NCBI GenBank assembly: GCA_015680685.1
Contig: MNCI01036290.1
Coordinates: 6,285 to 70,284 of the forward strand
Reading direction: 5' to 3'
Length of the DNA stretch: 64,000 nucleotides
From: Gnetum montanum
Lineage: Eukaryota > Streptophyta > Gnetopsida > Gnetales > Gnetaceae
The notes beneath the pieces were generated by a model. The model searched no databases and was not told the DNA's origin. It saw only the letters and a list, made by a program, of their open reading frames with translations. The stretch's first letter is position 1. Each line of letters begins with the position of its first letter. A program made the translations under genes and the position numbers. This document shows positions 11,459 through 24,035 of this stretch, piece by piece.

Positions 11459-12164
11459 GAGGGTGTTATTATGTATGAAAAATGACACACCTCCATGTTC
11501 ATTCCATTTACCAAAAAATGGTAATGGGGGCATACCATCCATGTTGGCTTTGATCTTCTATGCTAGGTCTTCTACCATCCTTGCTGAGTACATTGTCAAC
11601 ATTGAAGTTAATGGAGTGTTGAAATCTAGTGCATGTTGCTTCTATGCTAGGGGGGGGGGGAAGGTGCATCAATGATGGAAGGATGGAACTCAATGCTAGT
11701 AAAGAAGGTTAAACCACCTTCCATGCTGATGATTGCCACATCCTCAATGCTGGGAGTTGAAGGGATGTACCCCTCACTAGAGGTTCATGAGATATACCTC
11801 TACATGATTGAGGGTGGGGATGGGGTGCAGGGGGGTAGGTGAACCACACCCCACATACATGTATTTTTAGCGTAAAAAATGCTATACCCCCATAAAACCC
11901 ATCAAATCATCATTTTTGGCATTCCAAAAGGCATTTTTAACCCACCTAAGCCTAAATATAGATAGTACATGAATTTTTCCACTCAAGGGATGAGGATTTG
12001 ACCACTTATGAGGCATTTTAAGCCCCAAAAGTATGTGATACATCATATTACCCCTCATGGATTATAAACTCTATGTTTACAATGACATTTTACCTCAATT
12101 TTCATGGAGTGAAGGCTACATGATGAAAAAAAGGTTACAACATGCAAATTTTGATGGTGTTTCA
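10582..12164 (-). repeat. 3' LTR of T1, truncated
   Basis: Homologous to 18573-20089 and 34410-36958 in the same orientation and to 16227-18542 inverted. On the minus strand it starts TGAAACACC at 12164. The far end (U5 side) is lost next to the LINE tail; about 90 bases of the U5-like part remain. A minus-strand TATA box (TATAAAA, plus 11277-11283) lies at the place conserved in the other copies. Confidence 0.75.
11416..11453. repeat. (GA)n microsatellite
   Basis: About 19 uninterrupted GA units inside the T1 LTR; they are absent from the other LTR copies. Confidence 0.95.
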
Positions 12165-13165
12165 ATGGTCCCTATTTGTTGGTGTTTAGAGGGTTGACCC
12201 AAGAGGCACCAAAAAAGAATACAAAACACCATTGTAGATCCACCACTAACGTTTCCTCTTTACACTTGCTCCAGTCATGTTGGACCATGTTGAAGAGTGC
12301 TCATGATGATCGAGTGAAGTTATGATGATGAGATGGTAGTGAGGTCATCGGAGAATGGTCATGAAGGCTAACAATGCATTCCAAGTGTTGATAGCATGGT
12401 TGTAGTGTGGAAACAACATGTAGTTTGGGTAATTAAGGCTATGGACTTCTTGTTTAGAAGTATTGTTCATTTGGAAAATGTGTTTGATGAACCAATACTT
12501 CACTCTAAGGTTTATTTGGCCATTGGGATCCTCCATTAAATTCAAATCCATTGGTCTTTACTAGTCATCAAGCTTGGTAATTTACTTTTCCATTTTTTTA
12601 TGGAATGAAACCTTCATTGGGTTTCTTTGCCAAGGCCTAGTTTGGTCTAGTTTTCCTATTGAGTGAGTTATGTTACACTCAACAAACTTGGGGTTTTCCC
12701 ATTAAACCATATGTGTTATGCTCAATGGACTTAATAATTTCCCATTGAATGAGATGTGTTACATTCAGGTGGACTTCGAGCTGGAGCATGGTGAAAGGAT
12801 GTCATATGACCATAAATGCATGAATGTCAGACATTTGTCAACATTGTTTCTCAAGATATGGAAGGTCATAATTAGGCTATGGGGTTGGGATTAAGGAGTT
12901 GTGCTAGATGAAGGGTAATGGTACAAGCACTCTTAACACAATAAGATGAACTCACTGAATTGTGCACATTTGGATCACATGGCGACTTACTACCATAATG
13001 AATTGAACCATTGTAATGGCTTCAAGCTTCATTTTAAAAACACAAATTTAAGAGGACAAGAAAACAAAGAAAACAATGCATGTTATAACATTACAATGCA
13101 TACATGCCACATAGCATGACTAGATGATGAACAAAGCTAGAGTTACCTAGGATACCAAAGTTGCC
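12165..13165 (-). other. PPT and 3' UTR of T1
   Basis: The minus strand has AACAAATAGGGACCAT directly before the LTR, matching the PPT of T2 (AACAAAGAGGGACCAT). The following kilobase has no protein I can recognise. T2 has only about 135 bases here and T3 about 1.37 kb, so this 3' UTR is highly variable in length. Confidence 0.6.
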
Positions 13166-13335
13166 AATTTAAGGTCATGGTGGGCCAGGGTATAAATATA
13201 AGGCCTTGGTAGTTTGTGTTCATGAGTTTAAGGTCATAGTGAATTGTGGTGCTGGTTCAAGGTCTCAGTAGGCCGTATTGTTGGTTTAAGGTCATAGTAG
13301 ACCATATTGCTAGTTTAAGATGTCGGCATGATTCA
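13166..13335. repeat. Hairpin repeats at the integrase/3' UTR border of T1
   Basis: About five diverged copies of a TTAAGGTC...GACC unit ('tttaaggtcatggtgggcca', 'tttaaggtcatagtagacca' and others). Each is an imperfect inverted repeat. The same unit lies at the same place in T2 and T3. Confidence 0.65.
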
Positions 13336-13369
13336 TAAAAGCTTACTTGATGTTGGCTGTGAAGGTTGT

Positions 13370-14560
13370 TGTAGGATACATGTAATATGGATTTAGATAA
13401 GAATGATTAACTAGATTGGGCAACTCATTCCCATCCATATTTGTGACCTTGAATGCTCCATTGTTGTAGGCTATAGTGGTGAGGAAGGACCCTTCCTAGT
13501 TGGCTAAGAATTTATCTACATGCTCATGGATGGATTTGAGCACTAGGTTGTTTTTGTAAATATTATGCTTTGTTAAGTTATGGTGGTACTATCATTTTTG
13601 CCTCTCTTGATACTTCTCGATGTGAGCAAGCATCCACACTTGCTACGTCTCCACCAAGTTCAGGTATGTAGTTCATAACTCCTTGCTTTGTTCATCATGA
13701 ATGAAGTCAGTTAAGGCTACTTAGAGTGATGACACATATAATTCAATAGGTAAAATGGATTTAGAACCATTGGCTATAAGGAATTACACTAGTTTCTATA
13801 TGGTAGATTTTCTGATAGGCCCAAAGTGCATGAACAAGTTGCTCATGCCATTTGCGCTTGCTGTTGTTGAGCATCTTCTTGAGTAAGTAGATGATGGCCT
13901 TGTTGCTTACTTCTACTTGTTCATTGGCTTGAGGTTAATAAGGAGATGAGAAAGTATGCTTAACACCTAGGTCATGATAGAAATCCCTTATTTCTTGGCT
14001 ATGAAATTATGGTTCATTATTTGTAACTATGGCCATGGGTATGCCAAAATAGGCTACTATGTTATCCAGGATGAATTTATAGACTTATTTAGACATAGTC
14101 TTTCTTAGGGGAATAGCTTTAATCCACTTAGTAATTATTTAGTCGCTATGATGATGAAGCTATATCCTATGAAAGACTTAGGTGTTATAGGTCTAATGAT
14201 ATCCAACTCACATCATTGAAATTGCCAAGTTATCTGAGCAGTGTGTAACTCAGTAGGTGGTACGTGAATGAGATTTCTATGCCATTAGCACATTTCACAA
14301 GTCTTAACCTTCTATAGGTAGCTACTTTCCATATAGGGTCAATAGTAACCTAACATTGTAATTTTAATAACCATGCGTTGAGGTCCTATATGTCCTCCAC
14401 ACACCTTTGTGAACCTGCTCTAGGACTATTCTGGCTTTGATTTTACCTAAGCACACTAGTAATATATCATTTTAGGACCATTAAAATAATGTGTTATCAT
14501 CTACTATGAGATATTTTTTAAATCTTTTATGTATAGCATCCTTTTGAGTAATAGTCAATC
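13370..14560 (-). pseudogene. Integrase of T1, decayed
   Basis: Minus-strand homologue of the T3 integrase (46397-47500) at the same place relative to RNase H. It aligns block by block in nucleotide sequence: the C-terminal NWEG block near 13490, the catalytic-core block near 14110-14210 and the zinc-finger end near 14540. Stops are frequent and no open frame over 60 codons survives. Confidence 0.65.
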
Positions 14561-14939
14561 CTTGTGAAGGTTCACCATGCATAAGGTAAAATTTGATATC
14601 ATCATATCACTCTATGGTAGGAGTAGTATGAACTACTGTCACAAAGGTATCCTCAGTGCTCTACATGATAGGGATAGCACAATCCATAGTCAAGGTGGGA
14701 AACTTACTAAACACATATGATATTACACTAAGGGTTAGCATTGCAATGGCATTGGTTATGGCATTCTTGTTTTGGGGTATATGTTGGATATCAACATCTA
14801 TATATTATTGTAATAATTGCTTCCCTAGATCATAGTAAGGTTGTAAATGTTTGGATTTGCATGCATAAACCTTGGTTACTTGGTTAACCATAAGTTTTGA
14901 ATCACCTCTAATCATTAATTACTTGATTCCTAGGTCATG

Positions 14940-15420
14940 AGCTACCATCACCTCCATGATCAAACTTTCATACTTTGTTATGTGGTTGGTACATGGAAAC
15001 TTAAAATAGTAGATGAAGGGTCAAATTTCACTAGATGGAAATGTTATAATGGTAGTGGCACTAGCCGCATGGGTAGTTAAAGCTTCGTTAAAGTGCATGA
15101 CTACATCATAGCCCTTAAGCACTTACCTAATGATGTTGACATGTTCATCAGGGAACTTAGGATCTATGGTTGCTTGGTCATCAATAGGTGATACCATGAG
15201 TTGTATAGCTATAGCTTGACATTTGGTTGAGGATTGAAAGATGCAATGAAGGTCAAAATTCAATATTATGGCTTTGCATCAAGCTATAAAACTACTCTTA
15301 TAGGTGTTGATAATTATGGCTTTGAGCACATTATCTTTGCAAATGATGTTGACTTGCCTTCTAAAGAGGTAGTGTCTCCACTTCTTCAATGAGAAGCCTA
15401 ATGCTAGATAATACTTTTTC
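14940..15420 (-). pseudogene. RNase H region of T1, decayed
   Basis: Minus-strand remnant of the RNase H/archaeal-type RNase H region, recognised by alignment to T2 (21940-22500) and T3 (47861-48500). The order between RT and integrase is the one used by the Tat lineage, which carries a second, archaeal-like RNase H. Heavily broken. Confidence 0.5.
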
Positions 15421-15431
15421 AATTTAGTGTA

Positions 15432-16226
15432 TCATGTCTCATGGGCAACTAACACATGGCTAAGATAGTATACTAGCATCTCCACTCCATCATCTTGTTT
15501 TTGAGAGAGTAAAGAGGTAATGAAAGTGTCAAAGGTAGTAAGGTAGATGTAAAATAGTTTACCATCTTGTGGAGGATAGACCATCAAAAATTGCACCAAC
15601 TCTTGCTTAAGGTTTTCAAAGGCCTCTTGGCACTGAGTTGTACACTCATAATAAACCTCTTTCTTAAGTAAGTGTTGCATGGATTGTAACTTATTTGTAA
15701 GCCTAGCAATAAACCTATGGATAAATTGTAATTTTCCTTGTAATCCATAAAGTTCTGTATGGTTCGTAGGTGCTACTAATTTGGATATGATCTTAAACTT
15801 ATTAGGATTTACATGTATCCCTACTTCAGATACTACAAAGCTAAGTAGCTTACTGGTCTTGACACTAAAGACACACTTCTTGGAATTAAGCCTAAGTTCA
15901 TACTTAAGGCATCATTTAAGTGTGAGCTCTAGGTCATGTGCATGATTGCTAGCCACTTTGGACTTAATAGCTATGTCATCTACATAATTGTTGTGAAAAT
16001 CTAACATGTAGTCACTAACAATATACATCATGGCTCTATGGTCGGTTGCTCCTATGTTTTTAAGGCCAAAGGGAATCATGGTATAGCAAAAGGTACTCTA
16101 AGGAGTCATGAAGATCATGCTAAGTTGGTGCTCTAGGTTGATCCTAATCTAGTTATATCCTAAGAACCCATCCATAAAGGAAAATAAGGCATGCCCCATG
16201 ATATCAATAAGTTGATCAATACTAGG
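15432..16226 (-). pseudogene. Reverse transcriptase of T1, cut by element P
   Basis: The catalytic YVDD is at 15975-15986 (minus). An 82-codon open frame (15680-15432) covers the RT/RNase H junction with CQEAFENLKQEL and YYLSHVLV. Upstream it reaches the block corresponding to 'gttgatcaatactagg', which in T2 continues into the rest of RT at 23090. Here it stops at 16226, where the LTR of P begins. Confidence 0.75.
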
Positions 16227-18542
16227 TGAATCAACATAAAAGTTTGTATGTTATAGGTAATTTTCATCATGCAGCTTTCACTCCATGAAATCCAAGGTAA
16301 AAATTCATTATAAATGTGAATATTGTAATCCATGAGGGGTAATCTCACATATTCATTACTTTTGGGGCTAAAAATGCCTCATAAGTGGTCAAAGCCTTAT
16401 TTTTCAAGTGAAAAAATTCACCTAGTATCTATATTTAAACTTGGAGGGGTCAAAATTGCCTTTTGGAATGCCAAAAATGGCAATTTGATGTGTTTTATGG
16501 GGGGTATACACTTTTCTACCTTGGAAATAATTTTAGGGGGTAAATATTACCTACCCCTAGTGTGGAGGAGTTGGGGAGTTTCTCCTAAGCTTGGAAAATT
16601 TTTCCCTAGCATGATAACTGCATGCCCCTAGTGTGGAAGCCACAAGAGCCAAATTTCATCACTCCATGCACTCCAACATTGACCAACCACTTTAGTAAGG
16701 ATGGAAAAAGACTTAGCATGGAAGATCTATCTTTAGTGTAGAAGGTGTGCCCTCCTTACTATTTATAGTAAATGAAACAGCCATGGGGAAAGGCACTTAC
16801 TATATATAACCCCAAATTTGGGCACCCATCTCACCTATATGATGTAGAAATTTGTAGCAATTTGGCAGCTAATTTGCAGCCATTGTGTAGCCAAATTATA
16901 GCCAAATCCTAGCCATTTTACAACCCCATTATTGGCCTAAGACCTATAAAAACCAGCCTCTAACACCATTTATAGGTTCCAAACTTTTTTAATCATATAT
17001 TATTTGCATTGGTTACACAATGTTTACATAGTTCAGCAATTTGTTCATAGTTATACACTTAGGCATTCTCAAGCACTCAAGAGTGCTTACAAGTTCCACA
17101 CTTGTATTTTCTTGAACCCAACATGAAAACCATATGACCTTTTGACCTTATAATCCCTTTTGGGATTTGTGAATTTTCAAGCTCCACGTTGCACTCTTGG
17201 AATTTCCAACATCTAGTGTAGAGCACTTGGGCAGCCTATATTCTTCACACTTCTCAACCCCCATCATAGCCAACATTACATATCTATAGTAGTAGCACCA
17301 TAGGTTCAATAGCATAGGGAGTGGCAGGACTTTTGACTTGTGGAGTTGACTGCATTGACTTCAATGGTCCCTAAACCCCCATCCAATTGAAACCCCTGCT
17401 ACTCACTTAGGCATCATTTGTACATATTTCTCTAACTTATCACTATTTCTCAATAAAGTTTTAAGTTCTGGGTTTTGTATGCAAAATATATTCATTTATT
17501 TTCAATGCATTATTCAAATCTATTATTAAATTTAGTATTCTATTTTTATTATCATGTTTTGCATTTTGTAATGCTCTAGTTGCTCTACTGGACTAGCTAG
17601 GGCACCCTAAATCCTCTTTTTTTAGAGGCCCTAGGGATTTATGGGTTGAGGACTACTGCACTAGATCCATCAATCTTTCTAGTGATCAATTTTTGTAGTC
17701 ACAATAGTTTTCTTAGGACTAGAAGGAGGGTTTCCATTCAATTTCTACATCCAATCTTATGACCATCATTGCCAACATTGATTGTTATCCTGGAATTTGC
17801 AACTTTTTGCTTCAAAACCTTAGAATTTTTGCATCAAATAACATTGTAACCCATCCCTCTTGTAACCAAAGCCCAAGATGAAAGTTTTAGGTCTTTGGGT
17901 TTTCAAGATTTTCATAGTAGTTACTGTGAATTTCAAGCCCAACATTAGCATCCCACTAAAACCTTCAAAAGCTCAATGCTACCTCTTCTCCTTACAGTAG
18001 AACTTACAGGTGGTTGGATGGTGGTTTTTTCATTGTACTTGCTTTAAATCTTTCAACCCAAAGCCAGCATCGATATCTTTGCCCCTTTTCTCCTTTTTTT
18101 TGTTACCAATATTTTTGTAGTTTCCAAAGTGGATGGTCCAACCTTTCTGGAAACCATCTAAATTCTAGAAGTTGGCTTCCCCCTCTATCTTTCCAAGCTA
18201 AGAAAATTGATAGCTTGCTAAAACAAGTTTTAGTAGAAAAAAATCAACTTTCCATTTTTGTTTTAGGCATTTTCCCCCATCAATGTTCGATTAGAAGGTG
18301 TGAGATTCCTATGGTCTCAACCCCCTTCTTTCCCCCTTGCAATGCTTAGCATTGAGGTAGTTAGTGTGCCAACATTGGTAAAGCTTGTTACCAACTTTTC
18401 ATTTTATTTTTTGGCCTATTCCCCCATCAACATTGAATCAAAAAGTATGAGATTTTCATCATCTCACCCCCCTTCTTTCCCCCTACCATACCTAGCATAG
18501 AGGTAGTTGGGATGTTAGCATGGGTGAGGCTTAACACCAACA
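16227..18542 (+). repeat. 5' LTR of P
   Basis: Starts TGAATCAAC and ends CACCAACA. Its first 1.4 kb is the inverse of 18620-20089 and of 35490-36958. Its last 0.9 kb is the inverse of 34410-35475. It therefore matches the long 5' LTR of T2 from end to end, in the opposite orientation. Confidence 0.8.
16945..16952 (+). promoter_or_regulatory. TATA box in P LTR
   Basis: CCTATAAAAACC about 720 bases into the LTR. The inverted counterparts lie at 11277-11283, about 19320 and 36213-36219. It supports the plus orientation of P and the minus orientation of T1 and T2. Confidence 0.5.
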
Positions 18543-18560
18543 TTTCAAAATTTCCATTTT

Positions 18561-18571
18561 TGGTAAAGGGA
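18561..18571 (+). other. Primer-binding site of P (left part)
   Basis: TGGTAAAGGGA follows the LTR end by 18 bases and matches the PBS position of T2 (TGGTAAAGGGGTAAACTT, minus 34400-34383). The remainder is displaced to 36961 by the T2 insertion. The tRNA was not identified. Confidence 0.5.
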
Positions 18572-18572
18572 T
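18567..18572. repeat. Left target duplication of T2
   Basis: AGGGAT on the left; AGGGT directly after the right end of T2 (36959-36963). One base differs. The undisturbed sequence AAAGGGGTAAAC in T2 itself shows that the two flanks were once continuous. Confidence 0.6.
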
Positions 18573-20089
18573 TGCTACAACTAAAAACCTTGAATTTTGG
18601 AAAAACCAAGGATCCTTGGTGTAGTAGTTCCTCAACCCTAAATCCCTAGGGCCTCTATGGGAAAAATTGGATTCAAGATGCCCGAGCCGATCTTGTAGAT
18701 CAACCAAGGATGTATGAAATACAAAACATGGTAATACAAATAGATTCAAATAATGCACAAAAAATAAATTTATTTTTGAATACAAAACTTAAAACTTAAA
18801 ACTTTATTGAGAAAGAATAAAGATTAAGTTAGAGAAATGTGTATAAATGATGTCTAGATGAGTAGAAAGGGAGTTCACTTATGCAAGAGTTCAAAGCCCA
18901 TTGAAGCTAATGTGATTTGCTTCATGATCTAGGTACTAAGCCACTCTTGATGATATAGAATCTTCCTCAACTATGGCAACCTCAAATCTACAAGTTGGGT
19001 CATTACTGGGAATGAGAAGAGTAGAAAATTTTGATAATAGGTTGATCCACACTAGGGATTGGAAATCCCAGAAGTATAGCGTTGACACCAAAAATCCACA
19101 AATCTCAAGGTGATTATGCTTCCACTATGGGATTTAAGAGGATGCAAACATGGAAGATTACAATAATCCTTAACTGCTTGAAAATTCTCCAAATGTGGAA
19201 TTGTAATGGCTAAACTTTGTTAAGAATTTTCTTGATAGTGTAAAATGCTAAATGTTGTCAAAAATGCTAAACCATGAGAAAAATTTCTAAACCTATAAAT
19301 GGTGTTGGAGCTAGTTTTTATAGGTTATTTGGACTAGGATTGAGACTAAAAAATGACCATGATTTCGTTACAAAAATTACTACAAATTGGTTGCCAAATT
19401 TAGGTGAGATGGATGCCCAAATATGGAGAGTTACTATACATAATAATTGCTTTTCCCGATGGCGATTTCATCTACTATAAATAGTAACCAGGGTAGACCT
19501 TCCACTGTGGAGATAAATCTTCTACATTGAGCTCTCCACCATGCTTGCTAAAGTGGCTGGTCAATGTTGAAGTGCATGAAGTGATGAATTTTGGCTTATT
19601 TGGCTTCCACACTAGAGGATTGAGTTTTTCATGCTGGGGATGAAGCCTCCACATTGGGGAAAACTTCCATCTTGAGGGGGAAAATCTTTGAGGCTATGCA
19701 TGTGGTCCCCATGTTAAAGGAAGAAAGTTTCAAAAACCCCCATCCTTCCAAACTAGGGGTAGGTGAGATCTACCCTTCTACATGTGTTTCCAGTATATGA
19801 AAATGTATACACCCAATAAAACCCATCAAATTGCCTTTTTTATCCATTCCAAAAGGCAATTTTGACCCCCTAAAGCCCAAATATAAACCCCAAGTAACTT
19901 TTTTCACTTGGGGAATGAGGATATGAGCACTTATGAGGCATTTTTTGGCCTAAAAAATATAAAGTATGTGAAATTTCCCACTGTGGATTACAGTTTTTAC
20001 ATTTACAATGAAGTTTTGCCTCAGGTTTCATGGGGTGAAAGCTACATGATGAATATTAGCTATAACATGCAAATTTTTGTGGTGTTTCA
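18573..20089 (-). repeat. 3' LTR of T2, short form
   Basis: On the minus strand it begins TGAAACACC (20089) and ends TTGTAGCA (18573). It matches the first 1.5 kb of the 5' LTR (36958-about 35470) but lacks its last kilobase. The outer end still begins with TG (plus) next to the target duplication. See findings. Confidence 0.75.
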
Positions 20090-20224
20090 ATGGTCCCTCT
20101 TTGTTGGTGCTTAGAGGATTGACTCAAGATGCATCAACAAAGAATACAAAATACCATTGCATATTATAATGCTACAATGCATATAGGTCACATGAGAATC
20201 TAGCTATCTAGGTCACCAAGATTG
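20090..20224 (-). other. PPT and short 3' UTR of T2
   Basis: The minus strand reads AACAAAGAGGGACCAT just before the LTR, the same purine tract as in T1 and (as AACAAAGAAGGGCCAA) T3. Only about 135 bases separate it from the hairpin repeats. Confidence 0.65.
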
Positions 20225-20312
20225 CTAGTTTAAGGCCATGGAGGGCCATGGTGCTAGGTTAAGTCCCTGGTAGGCCATGTTGCTAGTTTAAGATCATAGT
20301 GGACTACTGGAA
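20225..20312. repeat. Hairpin repeats at the integrase/3' UTR border of T2
   Basis: Three units of about 30 bases: 'agtttaaggccatggagggc', then a diverged one, then 'agtttaagatcatagtggac'. Same unit and place as in T1 and T3. Confidence 0.65.
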
Positions 20313-20324
20313 GTAGGCTTTCTT

Positions 20325-21560
20325 GTTGATGATCTATTAGGTACATGTATCATGAATTTAGATAGGAATGACTGACTAGATTAGCTAGCTCATTTACATC
20401 CATGTCAGCTATTTTGAATGCTTCATTAGGCTCTAGTGATAAGAAAGGATCCTTCCCAGTTGGTTGAGAATTTGTCTACATGCTCATGAACAACCTTGAG
20501 GACTAGGTCCCCCTCCTTGATCTTGTGCATGGTCAAGTTATGGTGATTTTGTTACTTCTAGCTCTCTTGATAGTGCTTGATGTGAGCAAGCACTTACATA
20601 TGTCACTCCTTCACTAAATCCAAGACTACTGTCCATAACTCCTTATTCTGCTTGTTGTTGATGAAGGCAATCAAGGCTACTCAGAGTGGTTGTACATGCA
20701 ATTCAAGAGGTAAAATAGCTTTAGAATCATAAACAAGGCTATAAGGAGCCATGCTAGTTACTATGCAATAGGTTGTTCTGTATGCCCATAGTGCATGGAG
20801 AAGTCACTCATGCTACTTGCATTTGCTAGTTTTAAGCATCTTCTTGACCAAGTTTATGATGGCCTTACTACTTGCTTTCTCTTGTCCATTGGCTTAAGGG
20901 TAGTAAGGTAACAAGAAAGAATGTTTAATGCCTAGGTTGTGATAGAAATCCTTCATTTCTTAACTACTAAATTAAGGTCCATTATCTGTAACTATGGTCA
21001 TGGGTATGCCAAAAGGAGCTACAATGTTATCTAGGATAAATTTGCAAACCTATGCAGATGTGGTCTTCCTTAGGGTAATAGCCTCAATCCCCTTGATAAA
21101 GTATTTGGTTACGGTGATGATGAAGTTATGTCCTGTGGAAGACTTAGGCATTATAGGTCCAATGATATCTAATCACCATAATTGAAATGGCCATGTTATC
21201 TAGATTGTATGCAACTTATTTAATGATACATGTACTAGGTTGTGATATCAATGGCATGTGTGACATTGCTTAATATTTTGTAGATAATCATTTTTCATAT
21301 GGGGCCAATAGTAGCCTAATTTTCTAATCTTAGCGACCATGGATCTAGGTCCTATATGTCCTCGACAAACACCCTCATGAACCTCCTCTAGGATTATTCT
21401 AGCTTCAATTTTACCTAAGCACTTTAGGAGTATGCCATCATAGGATTGTCAACATAATGTATTATCACCTATGATGACATACTACTTCAATTGCTTATGT
21501 ATGACATCCTTCTAAGTAGTAGTTAGGCCTTGTGAGGATTCACCATGGATAAGGTAAAAT
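20325..21560 (-). pseudogene. Integrase of T2, decayed
   Basis: Minus-strand counterpart of the T3 integrase. A C-terminal NWEG block is near 20460, the core with the first catalytic Asp region near 21060-21160 ('gataatagcctcaatcc', matching 47140 in T3) and the zinc-finger end near 21530. Broken by many stops, mostly at Gln positions. Confidence 0.7.
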
Positions 21561-21939
21561 TTGATATCACCATAATACTCCTTGGGAGGAGTAGTATGAA
21601 AAATGACCACAAAGGCATCCTTAGTTTTTTATGTGATGGGAGTAGCGTAGTCCATGGTTAAGGTGGACAACTTACTAAACACATCTAGCATCACGCTAAG
21701 GGCTAACATGGCAATTGCATCAGCTATGGAATTTTCATTTCTAGGTATGTGTTGGACATCAACGTCTATGAATTATTGTAATAACTACTTCCCTAGGTCA
21801 TACTAAGGTTGTAAGTACTTAACTTTGCATGCATAAACCTCAGTTGCTTAGTTAACCACAAGTTGTGAATCATCTTTGATGGCTAGGCATCTAATTCCTA
21901 GGTCATGAGCTATCATTATCCCTTTGATCAAGCCCTCAT

Positions 21940-22500
21940 ATTCTACTATATTGTTGGTACATCAGAACCTAAAATAATAAGGAAAGGATAAGGTCTCACT
22001 AGATGGAAATGTTATGACAGTAGTAGCACTAGTGGCATGGGTGGTTGAAGCTCTATTAAAGTTCATGACTACTTCATAATCCTTGGGCATTTGGCTAATT
22101 GTATTAATGTGTTCATCAAGGAACTCGGGGTCTATAATTATTTGGTCACCAATAGGTGAAATTGTGAGTTTTATGGCTATAGCTTGACCTTTTGTTAAGG
22201 ATTGAGAGACATAATGGAGGTCAACCTCCATGATTATGCCTTTCTATTAGGCTATACATATACTTTGTAGATGTTGGTCATTATGGATCTGAGTATGATG
22301 TCCTTGCAAATTATGTTGAATTAGCTTCTGAAGAGGTAGTGTCTCCATTTTTTTGAGAAGACTAGTGCTAGGTAATACTTCTCCACTTTAGTGTATATGG
22401 TTTCATGGACAACTAACACATGGCTAAGGTAGTATATAGGCATCTCTACTCCATCATCATGTTTTTGATAGAGTAGAGAGGAAATGGATGTATCAGAGAT
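21940..22500 (-). pseudogene. RNase H and archaeal-type RNase H of T2
   Basis: An 89-codon open frame (22231-21962) begins MEVDLHYVSQSLTKGQAIA. That is the junction found in Tat elements between the RT-linked RNase H and the second, archaeal-like RNase H. It then has VVMNFNRAS where T3 has HFDGA, so the first catalytic Asp is changed to Asn. The part to 22500 is the RT-linked RNase H (YYL-type block). Inactive as read. Confidence 0.7.
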
Positions 22501-22565
22501 GGTGAGATAGGAGGATAGACTATCAATAGTTTTTTCAAATTTTACTTAACGCTTTCAAAGGACTC

Positions 22566-23710
22566 TTGGTATTGAGCTATCCACTCATAGTAAACTCCTT
22601 TCTTAAGCAAGTGATGCATGGGTGTAACTTATTTGTAAGCCTAATGATAAGCCTACGAATAAAATGTAATCTACTTTGTAATCCCCAAAGCTCTTTAAGG
22701 TTGGTAGGTTCTACTAAATTGGATATAGCCTTAACCTTATTAGGATCTATGTGTATCCTTACTTTAGAGCCTACAAATCCAAGCATCTTACCATTCTTGA
22801 TACCAAAGACACAATTCTTAGGATTGAGGCTAAGCTTGTATTTGAGACATTGTTTAAGCACAAGATCTAGGTTATACACATGGTCATTGGCCATCTTAGA
22901 TTTCATGATTATGTCATCTACGTAATCATTAAGTAAGCCTAACATGTAATTACTAAAGATATAGGTCTTGGCTCTTTGGTATGTTGCTTTGGCATTTTCA
23001 AGACCAAAGGGAATCATTGTATAACAAAAAGTACCCCATGGGGTCATAAAGGTCATGCTAAGTTGGTGCTCTAGGTTGATCAATACTAGGCAAAGGGAAG
23101 TCACCCTTGATAGTTACTTTATTTAGGTCTTGAAAATCAATGCAAATAGGGATAGTCCCATTTTTCTTAGGAACTACAACTATGTTGGATATCCACTCTA
23201 TGTAATTGATAGCCCTAATGAAACCTGCTTGGTAGAGCTTTAAGATTTCATCATAAACTACCAAGGCCAAATTAGGTCTAATCTTGCACATATTTTGCTT
23301 AAGTGGTCTAACTCTAGGGTCTAGTATGATGTTCTACTAGACTAGATGTGGGTCTAGGCTTGGCATATCTTCATATGTCCAAGCAAATGCTTTAATGTTA
23401 TTTTGTAAGACTTTGGTGATGTCTTGGACACATTGAGGCTCTAGTGAGGAACTTAGTTTAAGGGTTTTCTCCTTATTACTATGTGTTATGAAAAGAACCT
23501 CAACTAAAGAGTCGTTGTTATGTCCCTTGCTTCTAAGTCAAGGGTTTTGACTAGGTTTTCAATCCATTCTAGAGGTTTATCTATTGAGGCTATGTGGTCT
23601 ACAAGACTCTTAGGCTCAAGATCTAGGTAATCAAGGTTGATACACCATTTAATATCATTGTGAGGTCTATGTAGACACAAAGGTAAACTGATTTGCTTCC
23701 AAGTACTCAT
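22566..23710 (-). pseudogene. Reverse transcriptase of T2, with pol N-terminus
   Basis: Two long open frames remain. Residues from 23291 down give GFIRAINYIEWISNIVVV, then KKNGTIPICIDFQDLNKV (fingers and the D of motif A's entry) and GDFPLP. From 23104 down come TPWGTFCYTMIPFGLENA and YVDD at 22913-22924, the catalytic site, then the thumb with LGFVGSKV. The two frames overlap and are offset by a small shift near 23080. A 68-codon frame (23710-23504) with WIENLVKTLDLEA is the pol N-terminal part. This is the best preserved RT of the three Tat copies. Confidence 0.85.
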
Positions 23711-23954
23711 ACTTTGATCCTAAATGTAAACCAAAAGCATATTAACTGACACCTAGGTAAAAGTAAATAAATAATGTTAAAATTCCATAAAACACATGCG
23801 AATCTAATGCAATCAAGGTCATCCAAGGTCATAAGTGAGATAAGGTGAATTTGGCAAAGTGCAATAGAGGCAAAGAAAGATCAAGTGAAGCTCAAACTAG
23901 GGAAAACATAAGAAATAAGACTACAAGTGGTCACTAAAGGTCACAATTTTGTCA

Positions 23955-24035
23955 ATTTTAGGCCTTAGTAGTTCATGATGATAGTGTAGAGTCTTGGTGG
24001 ACTATCATGCTAATTAAGGCCTTAGTAGACCATGG
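23955..24035. repeat. Hairpin repeats at the spacer/RT border of T2
   Basis: Three diverged units ('ttaggccttagtagttcatg', 'agagtcttggtggactatc', 'ttaaggccttagtagaccat') about 250 bases upstream of the pol N-terminus in element sense. T3 has the same arrangement at 49985-50345. Confidence 0.6.

Larger units (their letters stand above)
10582..16226 (-). mobile_element. Tat-type LTR retrotransposon T1 (3' part)
   Basis: Minus-strand element with a truncated 3' LTR (10582-12164), PPT, 3' UTR, hairpin repeats, integrase, RNase H and part of RT. Its RT is cut at 16226, where the LTR of P begins. The rest of T1 must lie beyond the right end of the window. It is the oldest Tat copy here by nesting order. 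Confidence 0.8.

Noticed and set aside
11394-11675. Plus-strand frame with a long Glu-Arg run
   Set aside because: It is only the (GA)n microsatellite in the T1 LTR.
18014-18500. Plus-strand Phe/Pro/Ser-rich frames
   Set aside because: They lie wholly within the LTR of P and contain LTR repeats shared, inverted, with 34410-35475.
22566-22925. Plus-strand 119-codon frame
   Set aside because: It is the complement of the RT thumb and YVDD region of T2.
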